DNA of 64,000 nt from Novosphingobium sp. (GCA_025356575.1 JANXSP010000118.1:1-64000); one strand, 5' to 3'. Positions 7,292 to 16,423 are shown, counted from the first letter of the stretch. Numbers and translations: made by a program. Notes: a model not told the origin generated them from the letters alone.

Positions 7292-10200
7292 ATGACTTCG
7301 CCGATCTTCTTCGATGCCAGCGGCCGCCGCCGCCGCCGGGTAACCTGGACGGCGTCGCTGCTGCTGGCCCTCCTGCTGCTGATCGCGGCTGCATTCGCGC
7401 TGACGGTGTTCCGTGTCCCGGCAGCCAGCGCGCTCAGCTTCGGGCAGGAGCGGGAGCAACCGCTGCCGTTCCTGACCCACATCGCGCGGCTCCGCCACCG
7501 CTTGCCCCATGCGCCGCCCGCCGTCCCCGCATCGGGGCCGCAGCTGCGCGTGGGGTTCTACGTTCCGTGGGACGAACAGAGCCGCCAGTCGCTGTCGCAG
7601 CATTTCGACCAGCTCGACTGGGTCGTCGCAGCCGAGGGCCAGATCGACCCGGCACACGGCGCCATGATCGCGGCGCCCGATCGCGCGCTCGATGCCATCG
7701 CCACCGGGCGGCTCCACACGCCGCAAATCCACCTGATGGTGCAAAACGCTGCAAACGAACGCTTCGATGGGCCGGGGATGGCCCGCATCCTCACCGACCG
7801 CGCCGCTGGCGACCGGATCATTGCGCAGACCATCGCCGCGGTGAAAGCGCGCAAGTGGACCGGCGCGATGTTCGATATCGAGAATATCGAGGGCACCGCG
7901 ATCGGCGATTACGCCGCCTTTCTGGAGCGCGCCCACCCCCAGTTCCGCCGCGCCGGGTTCACCCTGTCGGCCACCGTTCCCGCCGGCGAACCCGACTGGA
8001 ATCTTCGCCGCTTCGCCGCGAGCACCGACCGGCTTATATTCATGGCCTACGATCAGCACTGGCAAGGCGGCGAGGCTGGACCGGTCGCGGCGCAGGACTG
8101 GTTCATCGAGCAAATCGCCGACGCCCATCGCCAGATCCCGGCCACCAAGCTGATCGTCGCGATCGGCGAATACGGATACGACTGGCATCGCGGCAGCGCC
8201 GACGCGATGACGGTCAACGAAGCCTGGTTGGCGGCGCGCGACAGCGGCACGGTGCCGCAGTGGGACCCGGTCAGCGGCAACACCGGGTTCGCGTTCGAGG
8301 ACAACGGCGAGCAGCACACCGTCTGGCTGCTTGACGCGGCGACCACCTGGAATCAGCTCAGGATGATCGGCCCGGCCGCGGGGATCGCGTTGTGGCGGCT
8401 CGGCAGCGAGGACCCAGGGTTCTGGGACGCACTCACTGCCAGCCGCAATCACGCGGTCCCGGCCCTGGGCACGCTTGCCCCGGCACCGGGCACCGATGTC
8501 GATGGTTCGGGCGAGCTGCTGCGCATCGCCGCGCTGCCCTCGGGCGGCAAGCGGACGCTGAACTTCCTCCCCGATCACCAGATCGCGTCCGAAACGTTCC
8601 AGGTCCTGCCCTCGCCCTACAAGATCAAGCGCACGGGCGGCGCCGATCCCAAGGCGATCGCGCTGACCTTCGACGATGGACCCGACGCGGACTGGACTCC
8701 GGCGATCCTCGATATCCTCGAGGCCAAGCACGTTCCCGCGGCTTTTTTCGTGGTCGGCGAAAATGCGATCATCCACCCGCAGCTGCTCCAGCGGATCATC
8801 GCCGACGGCGACGAGCTCGGCAATCACAGCTACACCCATCCCAATCTTGCGCAGGAATCGGCGCTGGGCACCCGGCTCGAACTCAATTCCACCCAGCGGC
8901 TGATCGAGGCCTATACCGGCCGCTCGACCCGGCTGTTCCGCGCGCCGTACTTCGGCGATGCCGAGCCCACGACCGCGGACGAACTCGGCCCGGCACTGCT
9001 CGCGCAAAAAGCCGGGTACACCATCGTCGGGCTGCATATCGATTCCGAAGACTGGCAGCGCCCCGGAGTCGCCAAGATCGTGGCCAATACCATGACGTCG
9101 CTCCACGCGGCGTCGAGCGATAGCAGCCGCAATATCGTGCTGCTCCACGATGGCGGCGGCAATCGCTCGCAAACCGTCGCCGCACTCCCGCTGATCATCG
9201 ATCAGATGCGCGCCGAGGGGTATCACTTCACCACCACCGCAGCGCTGGCCGGGACCACCCCCGACGTGCTGATGCCGCGTGTGGCGGGCAGCGACCGGAT
9301 CGCGGTCGGGGCGGATGTCGGCATCTTCCTGCTTCTGGCCGCGTTTCAATACGCTATCCGCTTCCTGTTCTTCTTCGCCATCGCGCTGGGGCTGGCGCGC
9401 GCCCTGGTGTTGACCGCGCTGGCGCTGATCGATCACCGGTGGGCCAGCCCTGCCCCCGAAGCGGTGGACAGCGGAACCGTCTCGGTCATCATCCCCGCAT
9501 TCAACGAGGAAGCCGTGATCGTCGCCTCGATCGCGCGGGTGCTGGCGAGCGATTACGCGGCGATCGAAATCGTCGTGGCCGACGACGGTTCGTCCGACCG
9601 GACCGGGGCGCTCGTCACCCAGCATTACGGCGCCGATCCGCGCGTGCGGTTGCTGACCCTGGTCAATGGCGGCAAGGCCGCCGCGCTCAACCGCGCGCTG
9701 CGCGATTGCGCCAGCGAGATCGTCATCTCGCTCGATGCCGATACCCAGTTTTTGCCCGATACCATTTCCAAGCTTGTGCGGTGGTTTGCCGATCCCGCGA
9801 TCGGCGCGGTGGCAGGCAACGCGCAGGTCGGCAACCGCGTCAACCTGCTGACCCGGTGGCAGGCGATCGAATATGTCACCGCGCAGAACGTCGAGCGCCG
9901 CGCACTCGATTCGCTGCGCGCGATCACCGTGGTGCCGGGCGCGGTCGGAGCATGGCGCCGCGCCGCGCTCGATGCGGTGGGCGGCTATCCCGAAGATACG
10001 CTGGCCGAGGACCAGGACCTGACCATCGCGATCCAGCGCGTCGGCTGGCGGGTCGCTTACGATGTCTCGGCCGTGGCGCTGACCGAAGCGCCCGAGACGT
10101 TCGCTGCGCTGGCCAAGCAACGCTTTCGCTGGTCGTTCGGGACGCTGCAATGTCTGTGGAAGCATCGCGACGTCCTCAAGCAGGGTCGCCCGCGCGGGCT

Positions 10201-10591
10201 GGCCTGGTTCGGGATGCCGCAGGCCTGGCTGTTCCAGATCGTGTTTGCAGCAATCTCGCCGATGATCGACCTGGCACTCGTCGTCTCGATCTTCGGAACC
10301 GCGCTGCGGATCACCCAGCATGGCTGGGCCCAGACGCAGAGCGACGTGCTGCGGATGGGGGTTTACTGGACCGCGTTCGTAGCGATCGATCTGCTTGCCG
10401 GGTGGACCGCCTATCGGCTCGAGCCGCAGCGCATGCGCTTTCCCGCGTTGCTGATGATCGCGCAGCGCGTGGTATATCGCCAGCTGATGTACAGCGTGGT
10501 GATCCGCTCCATCGCCGCCGCGCTGCGCGGACGGATGGTCGGCTGGGGGAAGCTCGAGCGGACCGGCCGGGTGATGGCGGGGGCGAACTAG
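7292..10591 (+). CDS. GH18 / polysaccharide deacetylase / GT2 three-domain fusion
   Basis: A 1099-residue membrane protein with three carbohydrate-active modules. After an N-terminal membrane anchor (about residues 16-40) a GH18-like domain follows (about 85-390) with the shortened catalytic motif G-A-M-F-D-I-E-N. A NodB polysaccharide deacetylase comes next (about 455-640) with TFDDGPD, HSYTHPN, RAPYFG and HDGGG. Membrane helices lie near 670-705. The GT2 synthase (about 730-960) has VSVIIPAFNEE, ADDGSSD, LDAD and QRFRW, then further C-terminal helices. By analogy to PgaB/PgaC and chitin-type synthases it could make, deacetylate and trim an N-acetylglucosamine polymer at the inner membrane, all in one chain. 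The polymer is unknown. It stands alone; its stop shares a CTAG with the convergent MOSC gene. Confidence 0.88.
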   Translation: MTSPIFFDASGRRRRRVTWTASLLLALLLLIAAAFALTVFRVPAASALSFGQEREQPLPFLTHIARLRHRLPHAPPAVPASGPQLRVGFYVPWDEQSRQSLSQHFDQLDWVVAAEGQIDPAHGAMIAAPDRALDAIATGRLHTPQIHLMVQNAANERFDGPGMARILTDRAAGDRIIAQTIAAVKARKWTGAMFDIENIEGTAIGDYAAFLERAHPQFRRAGFTLSATVPAGEPDWNLRRFAASTDRLIFMAYDQHWQGGEAGPVAAQDWFIEQIADAHRQIPATKLIVAIGEYGYDWHRGSADAMTVNEAWLAARDSGTVPQWDPVSGNTGFAFEDNGEQHTVWLLDAATTWNQLRMIGPAAGIALWRLGSEDPGFWDALTASRNHAVPALGTLAPAPGTDVDGSGELLRIAALPSGGKRTLNFLPDHQIASETFQVLPSPYKIKRTGGADPKAIALTFDDGPDADWTPAILDILEAKHVPAAFFVVGENAIIHPQLLQRIIADGDELGNHSYTHPNLAQESALGTRLELNSTQRLIEAYTGRSTRLFRAPYFGDAEPTTADELGPALLAQKAGYTIVGLHIDSEDWQRPGVAKIVANTMTSLHAASSDSSRNIVLLHDGGGNRSQTVAALPLIIDQMRAEGYHFTTTAALAGTTPDVLMPRVAGSDRIAVGADVGIFLLLAAFQYAIRFLFFFAIALGLARALVLTALALIDHRWASPAPEAVDSGTVSVIIPAFNEEAVIVASIARVLASDYAAIEIVVADDGSSDRTGALVTQHYGADPRVRLLTLVNGGKAAALNRALRDCASEIVISLDADTQFLPDTISKLVRWFADPAIGAVAGNAQVGNRVNLLTRWQAIEYVTAQNVERRALDSLRAITVVPGAVGAWRRAALDAVGGYPEDTLAEDQDLTIAIQRVGWRVAYDVSAVALTEAPETFAALAKQRFRWSFGTLQCLWKHRDVLKQGRPRGLAWFGMPQAWLFQIVFAAISPMIDLALVVSIFGTALRITQHGWAQTQSDVLRMGVYWTAFVAIDLLAGWTAYRLEPQRMRFPALLMIAQRVVYRQLMYSVVIRSIAAALRGRMVGWGKLERTGRVMAGAN

Positions 10592-11130
10592 ACCGGCGCG
10601 AGGGGGAGCCGGGTCGGCGGCGCGAACACCACTGTGATCGCGTCACCGGACCGTACGACCCCGCCTTCGATGACGATGGCCATGACCCCGGCCTTGCGGA
10701 TCAGCATGCCGTCCGCCGCGCGGCCGAGCGTCGCCGCCATGAGCCCCGGCGTGATGCGGTCGAGCTGGCGGCAGGGATTTCGCAGGCCGGTGATCTCGAT
10801 CAGTGCGCCGCCGCCCAGCCGCAGCCGGGTGCCGCGATCGAGCGCGAGCAAATCGATCCCGCGCGTGGTCACGTTCTCGCCGAGCAATCCGGGGCTGACC
10901 GCAAAGCCCTTTCCCGCCAGCTCGGCAAACAGTTCGGCATGGATCAGGTGGACCTGGCGCAAGTTGAGCGCCGCGGGATCGCGCGCGACGCGCGAACGGT
11001 GCTGGACGGTGACCCCGGCGTGGGCATCGTCGGCAACGCCGAGCCCGACGACAAGCGTAATCTCCCCGCGCACCGGCTTGGTGAAGCGGTGCGCGGCATC
11101 GCTGGCAACGGAGACGACTGCAGCAGTCAT
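10588..11130 (-). CDS. MOSC-domain protein
   Basis: A 180-residue protein of the MOSC (MoCo sulfurase C-terminal) family, YiiM-like in length. Visible features include the segment SPGLLGENVTTRG and the conserved cysteine in E-I-T-G-L-R-N-P-C-R-Q, which is the candidate sulfur-carrying residue. MOSC proteins bind or transfer sulfur in molybdenum-cofactor chemistry or reduce N-hydroxylated compounds with partners; the role here is unknown. It is convergent with the GH18/NodB/GT2 gene, and both stop codons use the same palindromic CTAG (10588-10591). A second, different MOSC gene lies between gap and pgk at 61258-61740. Confidence 0.87.
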   Translation of the reverse strand: MTAAVVSVASDAAHRFTKPVRGEITLVVGLGVADDAHAGVTVQHRSRVARDPAALNLRQVHLIHAELFAELAGKGFAVSPGLLGENVTTRGIDLLALDRGTRLRLGGGALIEITGLRNPCRQLDRITPGLMAATLGRAADGMLIRKAGVMAIVIEGGVVRSGDAITVVFAPPTRLPLAPV

Positions 11131-11435
11131 CGCGGTGCGCTACGCCGGTGGCCTTCGCGGGGCAAATCGCGCTTTCCTACAGCCGCCGGGGTGTGAGAGG
11201 GCCGCGCGATGGTTCGGGCCGATTTCATCGCGACAATCCTTGCGCCAACGGCGCCGCATTCGCGCGGTCGGTCTCCGTATCGAGGGGCATCGTCAGGGAC
11301 TCGGCTTTCTCGTTCCTGGACCCTGTAAACTTCGTCAACTTCCACGCCCCAATCCGACAACTTCCAGCCTTTGACAGCGGCGTTGCTTGGCCATAATGCG
11401 CGGCACTTAACCGATCGCTTAAAACAGGAACCTCG
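11131..11435. other. Non-coding interval between MOSC and nitronate monooxygenase genes
   Basis: About 305 bp with no convincing gene: frames crossing it show no recognisable protein and no good ribosome-binding site. It must hold the promoters of both divergent neighbours. One sigma-70-like site is visible near its right end and is listed separately. No repeat or RNA gene was recognised. Confidence 0.6.
11371..11397 (+). promoter_or_regulatory. Sigma-70-like promoter of the nitronate monooxygenase gene
   Basis: TTGACA at 11371-11376 and CATAAT at 11392-11397 are separated by 15 bp, slightly shorter than the optimum. The pair ends 38 bp before the ATG at 11436, which has AGGA at 11427-11430. 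The -35 is a perfect match to consensus and the -10 matches five of six. Confidence 0.5.
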
Positions 11436-12416
11436 ATGACCCTGCCCGCGCCGTTCGACAAGCTCCGCCTCCCCGTCATCGGTTCGCCGCTGTTCATCGT
11501 CTCGGGTCCCGAACTCGTCATCGCCCAGTGCAAGGCGGGGATCGTCGGCAGCTTTCCCTCGCTCAACGCGCGGCCCTCGGGGGTGTTCGACGAATGGCTC
11601 CACCGCATCACCGAAGAACTGGCCGCGCACAACCGCGATCACCCCGAGCGCCCCGCCGCGCCGTTCGCGGTCAACCAGATCGTCCACAAGAGCAACAATC
11701 GGCTCGACGAAGACATGGCGGTTTGCGCCAAGTGGCAGGTGCCGATGATCATCACCTCGCTCGGCGCGCGCGAAGACCTCAACCAGGCGGTCCACGGCTG
11801 GGGCGGGATCGTGCTGCACGATGTGATCAACGACCGGTTCGCGCGCAAGGCGATCGAAAAAGGCGCCGATGGCCTGATCCCCGTCGCCGCCGGCGCAGGC
11901 GGCCACGCCGGGGCGCTTTCGCCGTTCGCGCTGATGCAGGAAGTCCGCGAATGGTTCACCGGGCTGGTCGCGCTCTCGGGCTCGATCGCCTGCGGCAAAT
12001 CGGTCCTCGCCGCGCAAGCGATGGGCGCCGATTTCGCCTATATCGGCAGCCCGTGGATCGCTACCAGCGAAGCCAATGCGATGGACGGCTACAAGGACGC
12101 GATCGTGGCCGGCAAGGCGGCGGACATCGTTTATTCTAACCTTTTCACCGGGGTCCACGGCAACTACCTGCGCCCCTCGATCGAAGCTGCCGGGCTCGAT
12201 CCCGACAACCTGCCGCAAAGCGATCCGAGCAAGATGAACTTCGGTTCGGGCGGCAACGAAACCGCCAAGGCGTGGAAGGACATCTGGGGTTCGGGCCAAG
12301 GCATCGGCGCGGTCAAGCAGGTCGAGAGCGTTGCCGTGCGGGTCGACCGGCTCGAGGCGGAATACAATGCCGCACGCACCGAGCTGGCGGCGAAGGCGCG
12401 GATGGCGCTCGCCTAG
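11436..12416 (+). CDS. Nitronate monooxygenase (2-nitropropane dioxygenase family)
   Basis: A 326-residue FMN-dependent TIM-barrel enzyme. The N-terminus LPVIGSPLFIVSGPELVIA and the glycine-rich phosphate-binding segment PVAAGAGGHAG are characteristic of the family, as are IACGKSVLAAQAMGADFAYI and the C-terminal GQGIGAV. Nitronate monooxygenases oxidise alkyl nitronates such as propionate 3-nitronate to the aldehyde and nitrite, and are thought to protect against nitro toxins. Many family members have uncharacterised substrates. It appears monocistronic, with its own promoter at 11371-11397, and is convergent with the AHH-like gene 18 bp away. Confidence 0.9.
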   Translation: MTLPAPFDKLRLPVIGSPLFIVSGPELVIAQCKAGIVGSFPSLNARPSGVFDEWLHRITEELAAHNRDHPERPAAPFAVNQIVHKSNNRLDEDMAVCAKWQVPMIITSLGAREDLNQAVHGWGGIVLHDVINDRFARKAIEKGADGLIPVAAGAGGHAGALSPFALMQEVREWFTGLVALSGSIACGKSVLAAQAMGADFAYIGSPWIATSEANAMDGYKDAIVAGKAADIVYSNLFTGVHGNYLRPSIEAAGLDPDNLPQSDPSKMNFGSGGNETAKAWKDIWGSGQGIGAVKQVESVAVRVDRLEAEYNAARTELAAKARMALA

Positions 12417-12434
12417 ATCGGCCCCGCCACCGGC

Positions 12435-12989
12435 TCAGTCCGGCGGGGCAGTTGCGCCCCACAGCGCTTCGACCAGCGCATCGAGTTCGCCGAAGTCGGC
12501 GCCATGGCCCAGCGGATCGTGGCGATTGAGCCGCAGCCTGGCGCGGTCGCCGGTAAGGAGCCGGCGGCGCAGCGCCCGCTGAAGCAGCGCCAGCCGCATC
12601 ACCGCCTGGTCGAGCGCAACCTCGGGCGCACGCTGGCGCTGCCCGGACCACGCGGTTTCGATCTGGCCGAAGCGTTCGCGCACCAGCGCGCTGTAATCGC
12701 GGTGCGGCCCGCGGTGGAGCGGCAGCGCCATCCGCAACGCCGCATCCTCACGCGCGGGCAGCAACATGCCGTTACGCCGAAAATCATCGAACCCGATCCG
12801 CTCACGCCCGACGGCGGCGATCATCGGCGCAAAGCAGCGCAACTCGCCAAGCTGGCGCGGTAGCAGGTGATGACGTTGAAGCGCGGGATCGTAGCCGGCG
12901 GTGTCGGACCGGTTGACCGCGCGGAAGCTGAGCCGGGCGCGCTCGCCAGAACGGGGCGCAGACCTTGGTGCGGGTGTGTCGCCGTTCAC
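12435..12989 (-). CDS. AHH-type HNH nuclease-like protein
   Basis: A 184-residue protein starting at a GTG (12989) that overlaps the TGA of the upstream gene by 4 bp. The centre (residues about 33-110) matches the AHH nuclease fold of the HNH/EndoVII superfamily: L-Q-R-H40-H41-L-L-P, then I-G-F-D-D-F-R-R-N73-G-M-L-L-P, and H92-R-G-P-H96-R-D-Y. These are the expected metal and catalytic positions. The domain is known from polymorphic toxins, but here it is a small free-standing protein without a visible secretion leader. The C-terminal 70 residues are not recognised. Tight overlap with a DUF4261-like gene suggests the two act together. Function is not established. Confidence 0.68.
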   Translation of the reverse strand: MNGDTPAPRSAPRSGERARLSFRAVNRSDTAGYDPALQRHHLLPRQLGELRCFAPMIAAVGRERIGFDDFRRNGMLLPAREDAALRMALPLHRGPHRDYSALVRERFGQIETAWSGQRQRAPEVALDQAVMRLALLQRALRRRLLTGDRARLRLNRHDPLGHGADFGELDALVEALWGATAPPD

Positions 12990-13909
12990 TCTTCGCGCCG
13001 CACGCGGACCAGCCGCAGGTCGGCGCTCGGTTCGGCCGCAAGCTGTTCGCCTTCGGGGCCGGTCAGCCGTGTCGGGATGTGGATGGCGCCGCTCAGGACC
13101 AGGCTGTGGATCGCACGCAGCGCCAGGCGGGCGCTCGCCGCCTCGCCCCCGGCGCTGCCCCCGGCACCGGCGTTGCCGCCTCCATCGCCCTGGCGGCGCG
13201 CGCTTTTGCGCGCGGTCCCCGGTTCGACGCGCACTTCCTGCCCGATCAGCAGCGCGAGCCCCTCGCTGGTAAAACTGCCATCGTCGCCGCGCACCAGCGA
13301 CGTCAGTCCGAGCGCCGGAAACGCGCCGCCACCAAGCCATTCCTCGATCGCGTGGACAAAGTACGGGGCGCCGACCCAGCTGCGCGCAGCGTGCCAGCAC
13401 ACCGCCTGCACCCCGGGAAGCGCGGCAAGCGCCGCCCCGATCGCCGCCGTCATCCGCACGACCGGGAGCAGACCCTCGCCGCCGGCCAGGTGCGGCCCGG
13501 GATGGAGCGCCACGGCATCGAGCGGAGCCGCGCCTATCGCGGGATCCAGCCCGAGGTAGTGTGCATTGGGGGGCTGAACGCTGGCCGGACCGGGCGCCAG
13601 TCCGGTAAGCTCGAACGTCATCCCTCCGCCAAGAAGTTCGAGCCAATTTTCGCCATTGTCTGGCTGATGACTGACGAAGAACTGCTGCGCTCGCGGCACC
13701 GGCGAAGACGATGTGCTGCCGGACAGAGGCCCCTGGCCCTGCGCCGGATGGATAGCCTTGGCCGCGAGCGCTGCTATCTGCACGGCATCGGGACGCTGGC
13801 CGGGCACGAACAGCAGCGACAACCCGCCGGCGCGAGGATCGCGAGACGGCGACGCGGACCCGATCTGTGGATCACTCGAAATAACTCGCCCCTCACTTCC
13901 CGGCACCAT
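12986..13909 (-). CDS. DUF4261-like protein of unknown function
   Basis: A 307-residue protein from the ATG at 13909; a TTG at 13924 would add five residues. The first 100 residues are low in recognisable signal. The middle and C-terminal half (CWHAARSWVGAPYFV, then a Trp-Leu-Gly-Gly stretch, then DGSFTSEGLALLIGQEVRVE) resembles DUF4261, where an aromatic or Trp-containing segment is followed by a D-G-x-x-S-x-x-T/S-x-G-L-x-x-x-G-x-x-E motif. There is no signal peptide. It overlaps the AHH-like gene by 4 bp, which points to a functional pair, conceivably a nuclease and a modulator. The assignment is by eye and should be treated as tentative. Confidence 0.5.
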   Translation of the reverse strand: MVPGSEGRVISSDPQIGSASPSRDPRAGGLSLLFVPGQRPDAVQIAALAAKAIHPAQGQGPLSGSTSSSPVPRAQQFFVSHQPDNGENWLELLGGGMTFELTGLAPGPASVQPPNAHYLGLDPAIGAAPLDAVALHPGPHLAGGEGLLPVVRMTAAIGAALAALPGVQAVCWHAARSWVGAPYFVHAIEEWLGGGAFPALGLTSLVRGDDGSFTSEGLALLIGQEVRVEPGTARKSARRQGDGGGNAGAGGSAGGEAASARLALRAIHSLVLSGAIHIPTRLTGPEGEQLAAEPSADLRLVRVRREE

Positions 13910-13989
13910 GTCTGGCACTTTCAAGGGCGCCTCGTCGAGTCATCCACGCGCCGATGCATCCAATGCGGATGCGTCGTTTCGGGACAGCG

Positions 13990-14514
13990 TCAGAAGACCC
14001 CAAGCGCCAGCCCTTCGCCCAGCGCGGCGCCCAGCGCCCGGCACTGCGCCAGCGCGGGCGCGGGAACCGTCTTCGGGGCCAATATCGCCTCAGCGGTCTG
14101 CGCGCCGAGATTGACGATCAGCGGCGCGGCCACGCGCCGCAGCCGCCAGCCCGTGACGATCCGCTCGATCTGCGCCTGCGCGCCGCGCCCATCCGAACCT
14201 GCGGCGATCAGCGTGGCAAAGCCGCGGCCCTCGATCCGGCCGAGCAGCGGATAATATAGCCGGTCGAACATCTCCTTCATCGCCCCCGATAGCGACCCCA
14301 GGTTCTCCGGAACGACAAACAGGTAGCCGCGCGCGCGCAGCAGATCGTCGGCGCCGGCCTGGTCACAGGCGATCAGCGCTGCGTGACAACCCGCACCTTC
14401 GGCGGCGGCGTGCGCCATGGCCTGCGCCGCACCCGTCCGGCTGTGCCAGACGATTGCCAGCGGGGCACAAGGAATGGGGATCGGCGCGGCACTGGCTCCT
14501 TCGTTCAGCATCAT
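13990..14514 (-). CDS. Flavodoxin-like / NAD(P)H-dependent FMN reductase family protein
   Basis: A 174-residue protein with a flavodoxin-like fold. LAIVWHSRTGAAQAMA at residues about 18-33 is the FMN phosphate-binding loop, and FVVPENLGSLSGAMKEMFDRL near residues 83-103 matches the flavodoxin/WrbA-type segment that contacts the isoalloxazine ring. It probably binds FMN and takes part in quinone or other reduction. The start is set at the tandem ATGs (14514/14511); only a TTG lies further upstream. It is divergent from recJ and 80 bp upstream of the DUF4261-like gene. Confidence 0.75.
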   Translation of the reverse strand: MMLNEGASAAPIPIPCAPLAIVWHSRTGAAQAMAHAAAEGAGCHAALIACDQAGADDLLRARGYLFVVPENLGSLSGAMKEMFDRLYYPLLGRIEGRGFATLIAAGSDGRGAQAQIERIVTGWRLRRVAAPLIVNLGAQTAEAILAPKTVPAPALAQCRALGAALGEGLALGVF

Positions 14515-14601
14515 CCGACAGCGGGGGCCAAGGGTTGTCAATGCACAGCTGCGGACACCGCAACGCTTGGCGCGGGGTCGGCGGATGGGCTAAGTGGCGC
14601 G

Positions 14602-16404
14602 ATGTCTGCGCCGCTTGTCTCTTTGTCCGGTATCGAGCGTTCGCTCAGCGGACGGGCTTGGCGCTGGCGTGGCGGAAACATGGACCTCGGCGCTGGCGAT
14701 GAAACAGGCGGACCCGCCGGGCTCGAAGTCGATCTGGTAACGCAAATTCTGCTCTCGCGGGGGGTGGCGCCGGACGATCTCGAACGCCATCGCAACCCCT
14801 CGCTGCGCGCGTTCCTGCCCGATCCATCGCTGTTCCGCGATATGGACGCGGGCGCCGAGCGGCTTGCCCAAGCCGTGATCGGCGGCGAAGCTGTGAACGT
14901 TTACGGCGATTACGATGTCGATGGCGCGACCAGCGCGGCGCTGCTCGTGCGCCTGCTCCGCGATCTCGGCAACGACGCCGGCTACTACATTCCCGATCGG
15001 CTGCTCGAAGGATATGGCCCTTCGGGCGCGGCGCTCGTCCGCCTGGGCGAGCAAGGGAGCAGTCTGATCGTAACGGTCGACTGCGGCGCGATGGCTCACG
15101 AGGCGCTCGAACAGGCGCATGCGGCGGGGATCGATCTCATCGTGGTCGATCATCACAAGTGCGCGCCGGTGAACCCCGTTGCCGCTGCGTTCATCAACCC
15201 CAACCGGCTCGACGAGGACACCGTGCCCGCCGCGCACGGGCACCTTGCCGCTGTCGGAGTGGCGTTCCTTCTCGCGATCGCGACTCTGCGCACGCTGCGT
15301 GCGCTCGGCTTCTTTGCCGAACGGCGTGAGCCCGACCTGTTCGCGCTCCTCGATCTGGTCGCTCTGGGGACCGTCGCCGATGTCGCCGCGCTTCACGGGC
15401 TCAACCGCGCATTCGTCGCGCAGGGGCTCAAGGTCATGGCGCGGCGCGAGAACGTGGGAATGTCGGCGCTGATCGACGCAAGCCGGTTGAGCCGCGCGCC
15501 AACCTGCAGCGATCTCGGCTTCGCGCTCGGTCCAAGGATCAACGCCGGTGGACGCGTCGGCGAGGCGACATTGGGCGTGCGCCTGCTGACGACGGCGGAT
15601 CCCGAGGAAGCGCGCGCAATCGCCGCACAGCTTTCGCAGCTCAACGAAGAGCGCCGCGGAATCGAGGCGGCGGTGCAGGAGGCGGCCGAGGCGCAACTCG
15701 CGGCCCAGCATAACCGGGCGGTGATCGTGCTCGCGGGGCGCGGGTGGCATCCCGGGGTGATCGGGATCGTTGCCGGGCGGATCAAGGAGAAGTCGGGCAA
15801 ACCCGCTCTCGTAATCGCGCTCGATGCGGACGAGGAGGGCAATGGCAAGGGGTCGGGCCGCTCCATTTCGGGGGTCGATCTGGGGGCCGCGATCATCGCT
15901 GCGCGCGAAGCCGGGCTACTGATCGCGGGCGGCGGGCACGCCATGGCGGCGGGGCTTACGATCGCGGCCGGCAAGACCGAGGCGCTGGCAGACTGGCTCG
16001 ATGCCCGGCTTGGCGCCAATGTTGCTGCGGCGATGGCGGGCCAGTCGTTGCTACTCGATCTGGCGGTAAGCGCGCGCGGACTGAGCCCGGAGATGATCGA
16101 AACTTTGGAAAGCGCCGGACCTTACGGCATGGGTTGGCCGGGCCCGAAAATCGCGGTCGGGCCGGTGCGCGTGGTCAAGGCCGATGTCGTCGGGACCGAT
16201 CACGTCCGCCTCATCGTCCGCGGCGATGATGGCGCAAGCTTCAAGGCGATCGCCTTTCGGGCCGCGGCCGGTGAGCTTGGCCAGGCCCTGCTCCATGGAT
16301 CGCGCGAACGCCGCCTGTGGCTCGCCGGGCGCGCCAAGATCGATGATTGGGCGAGCCGTCCGCAAGCGGAACTCCACATTGAAGATGCGGCATGGGCGGA
16401 CTGA
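14602..16404 (+). CDS. recJ: Single-stranded-DNA exonuclease RecJ
   Basis: A 600-residue DHH-family 5'-3' single-strand DNA exonuclease acting in recombination, mismatch and base-excision repair. It has the DHH catalytic motifs Y-G-D-Y-D-V-D-G near residue 100 and V-D-H-H-K near residue 182, the DHHA1 domain with G-G-G-H-A-M-A-A-G-L near residue 446, and a C-terminal OB-fold-like part. Length is close to the usual 570-600. The start at 14602 is preferred to in-frame upstream codons because those overlap the divergent flavodoxin-like gene's upstream region and add no conserved sequence. There is no nearby repair gene in the same transcript. Confidence 0.95.
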   Translation: MSAPLVSLSGIERSLSGRAWRWRGGNMDLGAGDETGGPAGLEVDLVTQILLSRGVAPDDLERHRNPSLRAFLPDPSLFRDMDAGAERLAQAVIGGEAVNVYGDYDVDGATSAALLVRLLRDLGNDAGYYIPDRLLEGYGPSGAALVRLGEQGSSLIVTVDCGAMAHEALEQAHAAGIDLIVVDHHKCAPVNPVAAAFINPNRLDEDTVPAAHGHLAAVGVAFLLAIATLRTLRALGFFAERREPDLFALLDLVALGTVADVAALHGLNRAFVAQGLKVMARRENVGMSALIDASRLSRAPTCSDLGFALGPRINAGGRVGEATLGVRLLTTADPEEARAIAAQLSQLNEERRGIEAAVQEAAEAQLAAQHNRAVIVLAGRGWHPGVIGIVAGRIKEKSGKPALVIALDADEEGNGKGSGRSISGVDLGAAIIAAREAGLLIAGGGHAMAAGLTIAAGKTEALADWLDARLGANVAAAMAGQSLLLDLAVSARGLSPEMIETLESAGPYGMGWPGPKIAVGPVRVVKADVVGTDHVRLIVRGDDGASFKAIAFRAAAGELGQALLHGSRERRLWLAGRAKIDDWASRPQAELHIEDAAWAD

Positions 16405-16423
16405 CGAACAAAGGACGACGACG

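Noticed and set aside
6011..10321. A 1436-codon minus-strand frame opposite the amidohydrolase and fusion genes
   Set aside because: Same shadow effect; it crosses two independent genes with intact motifs and has no start context or known domain.
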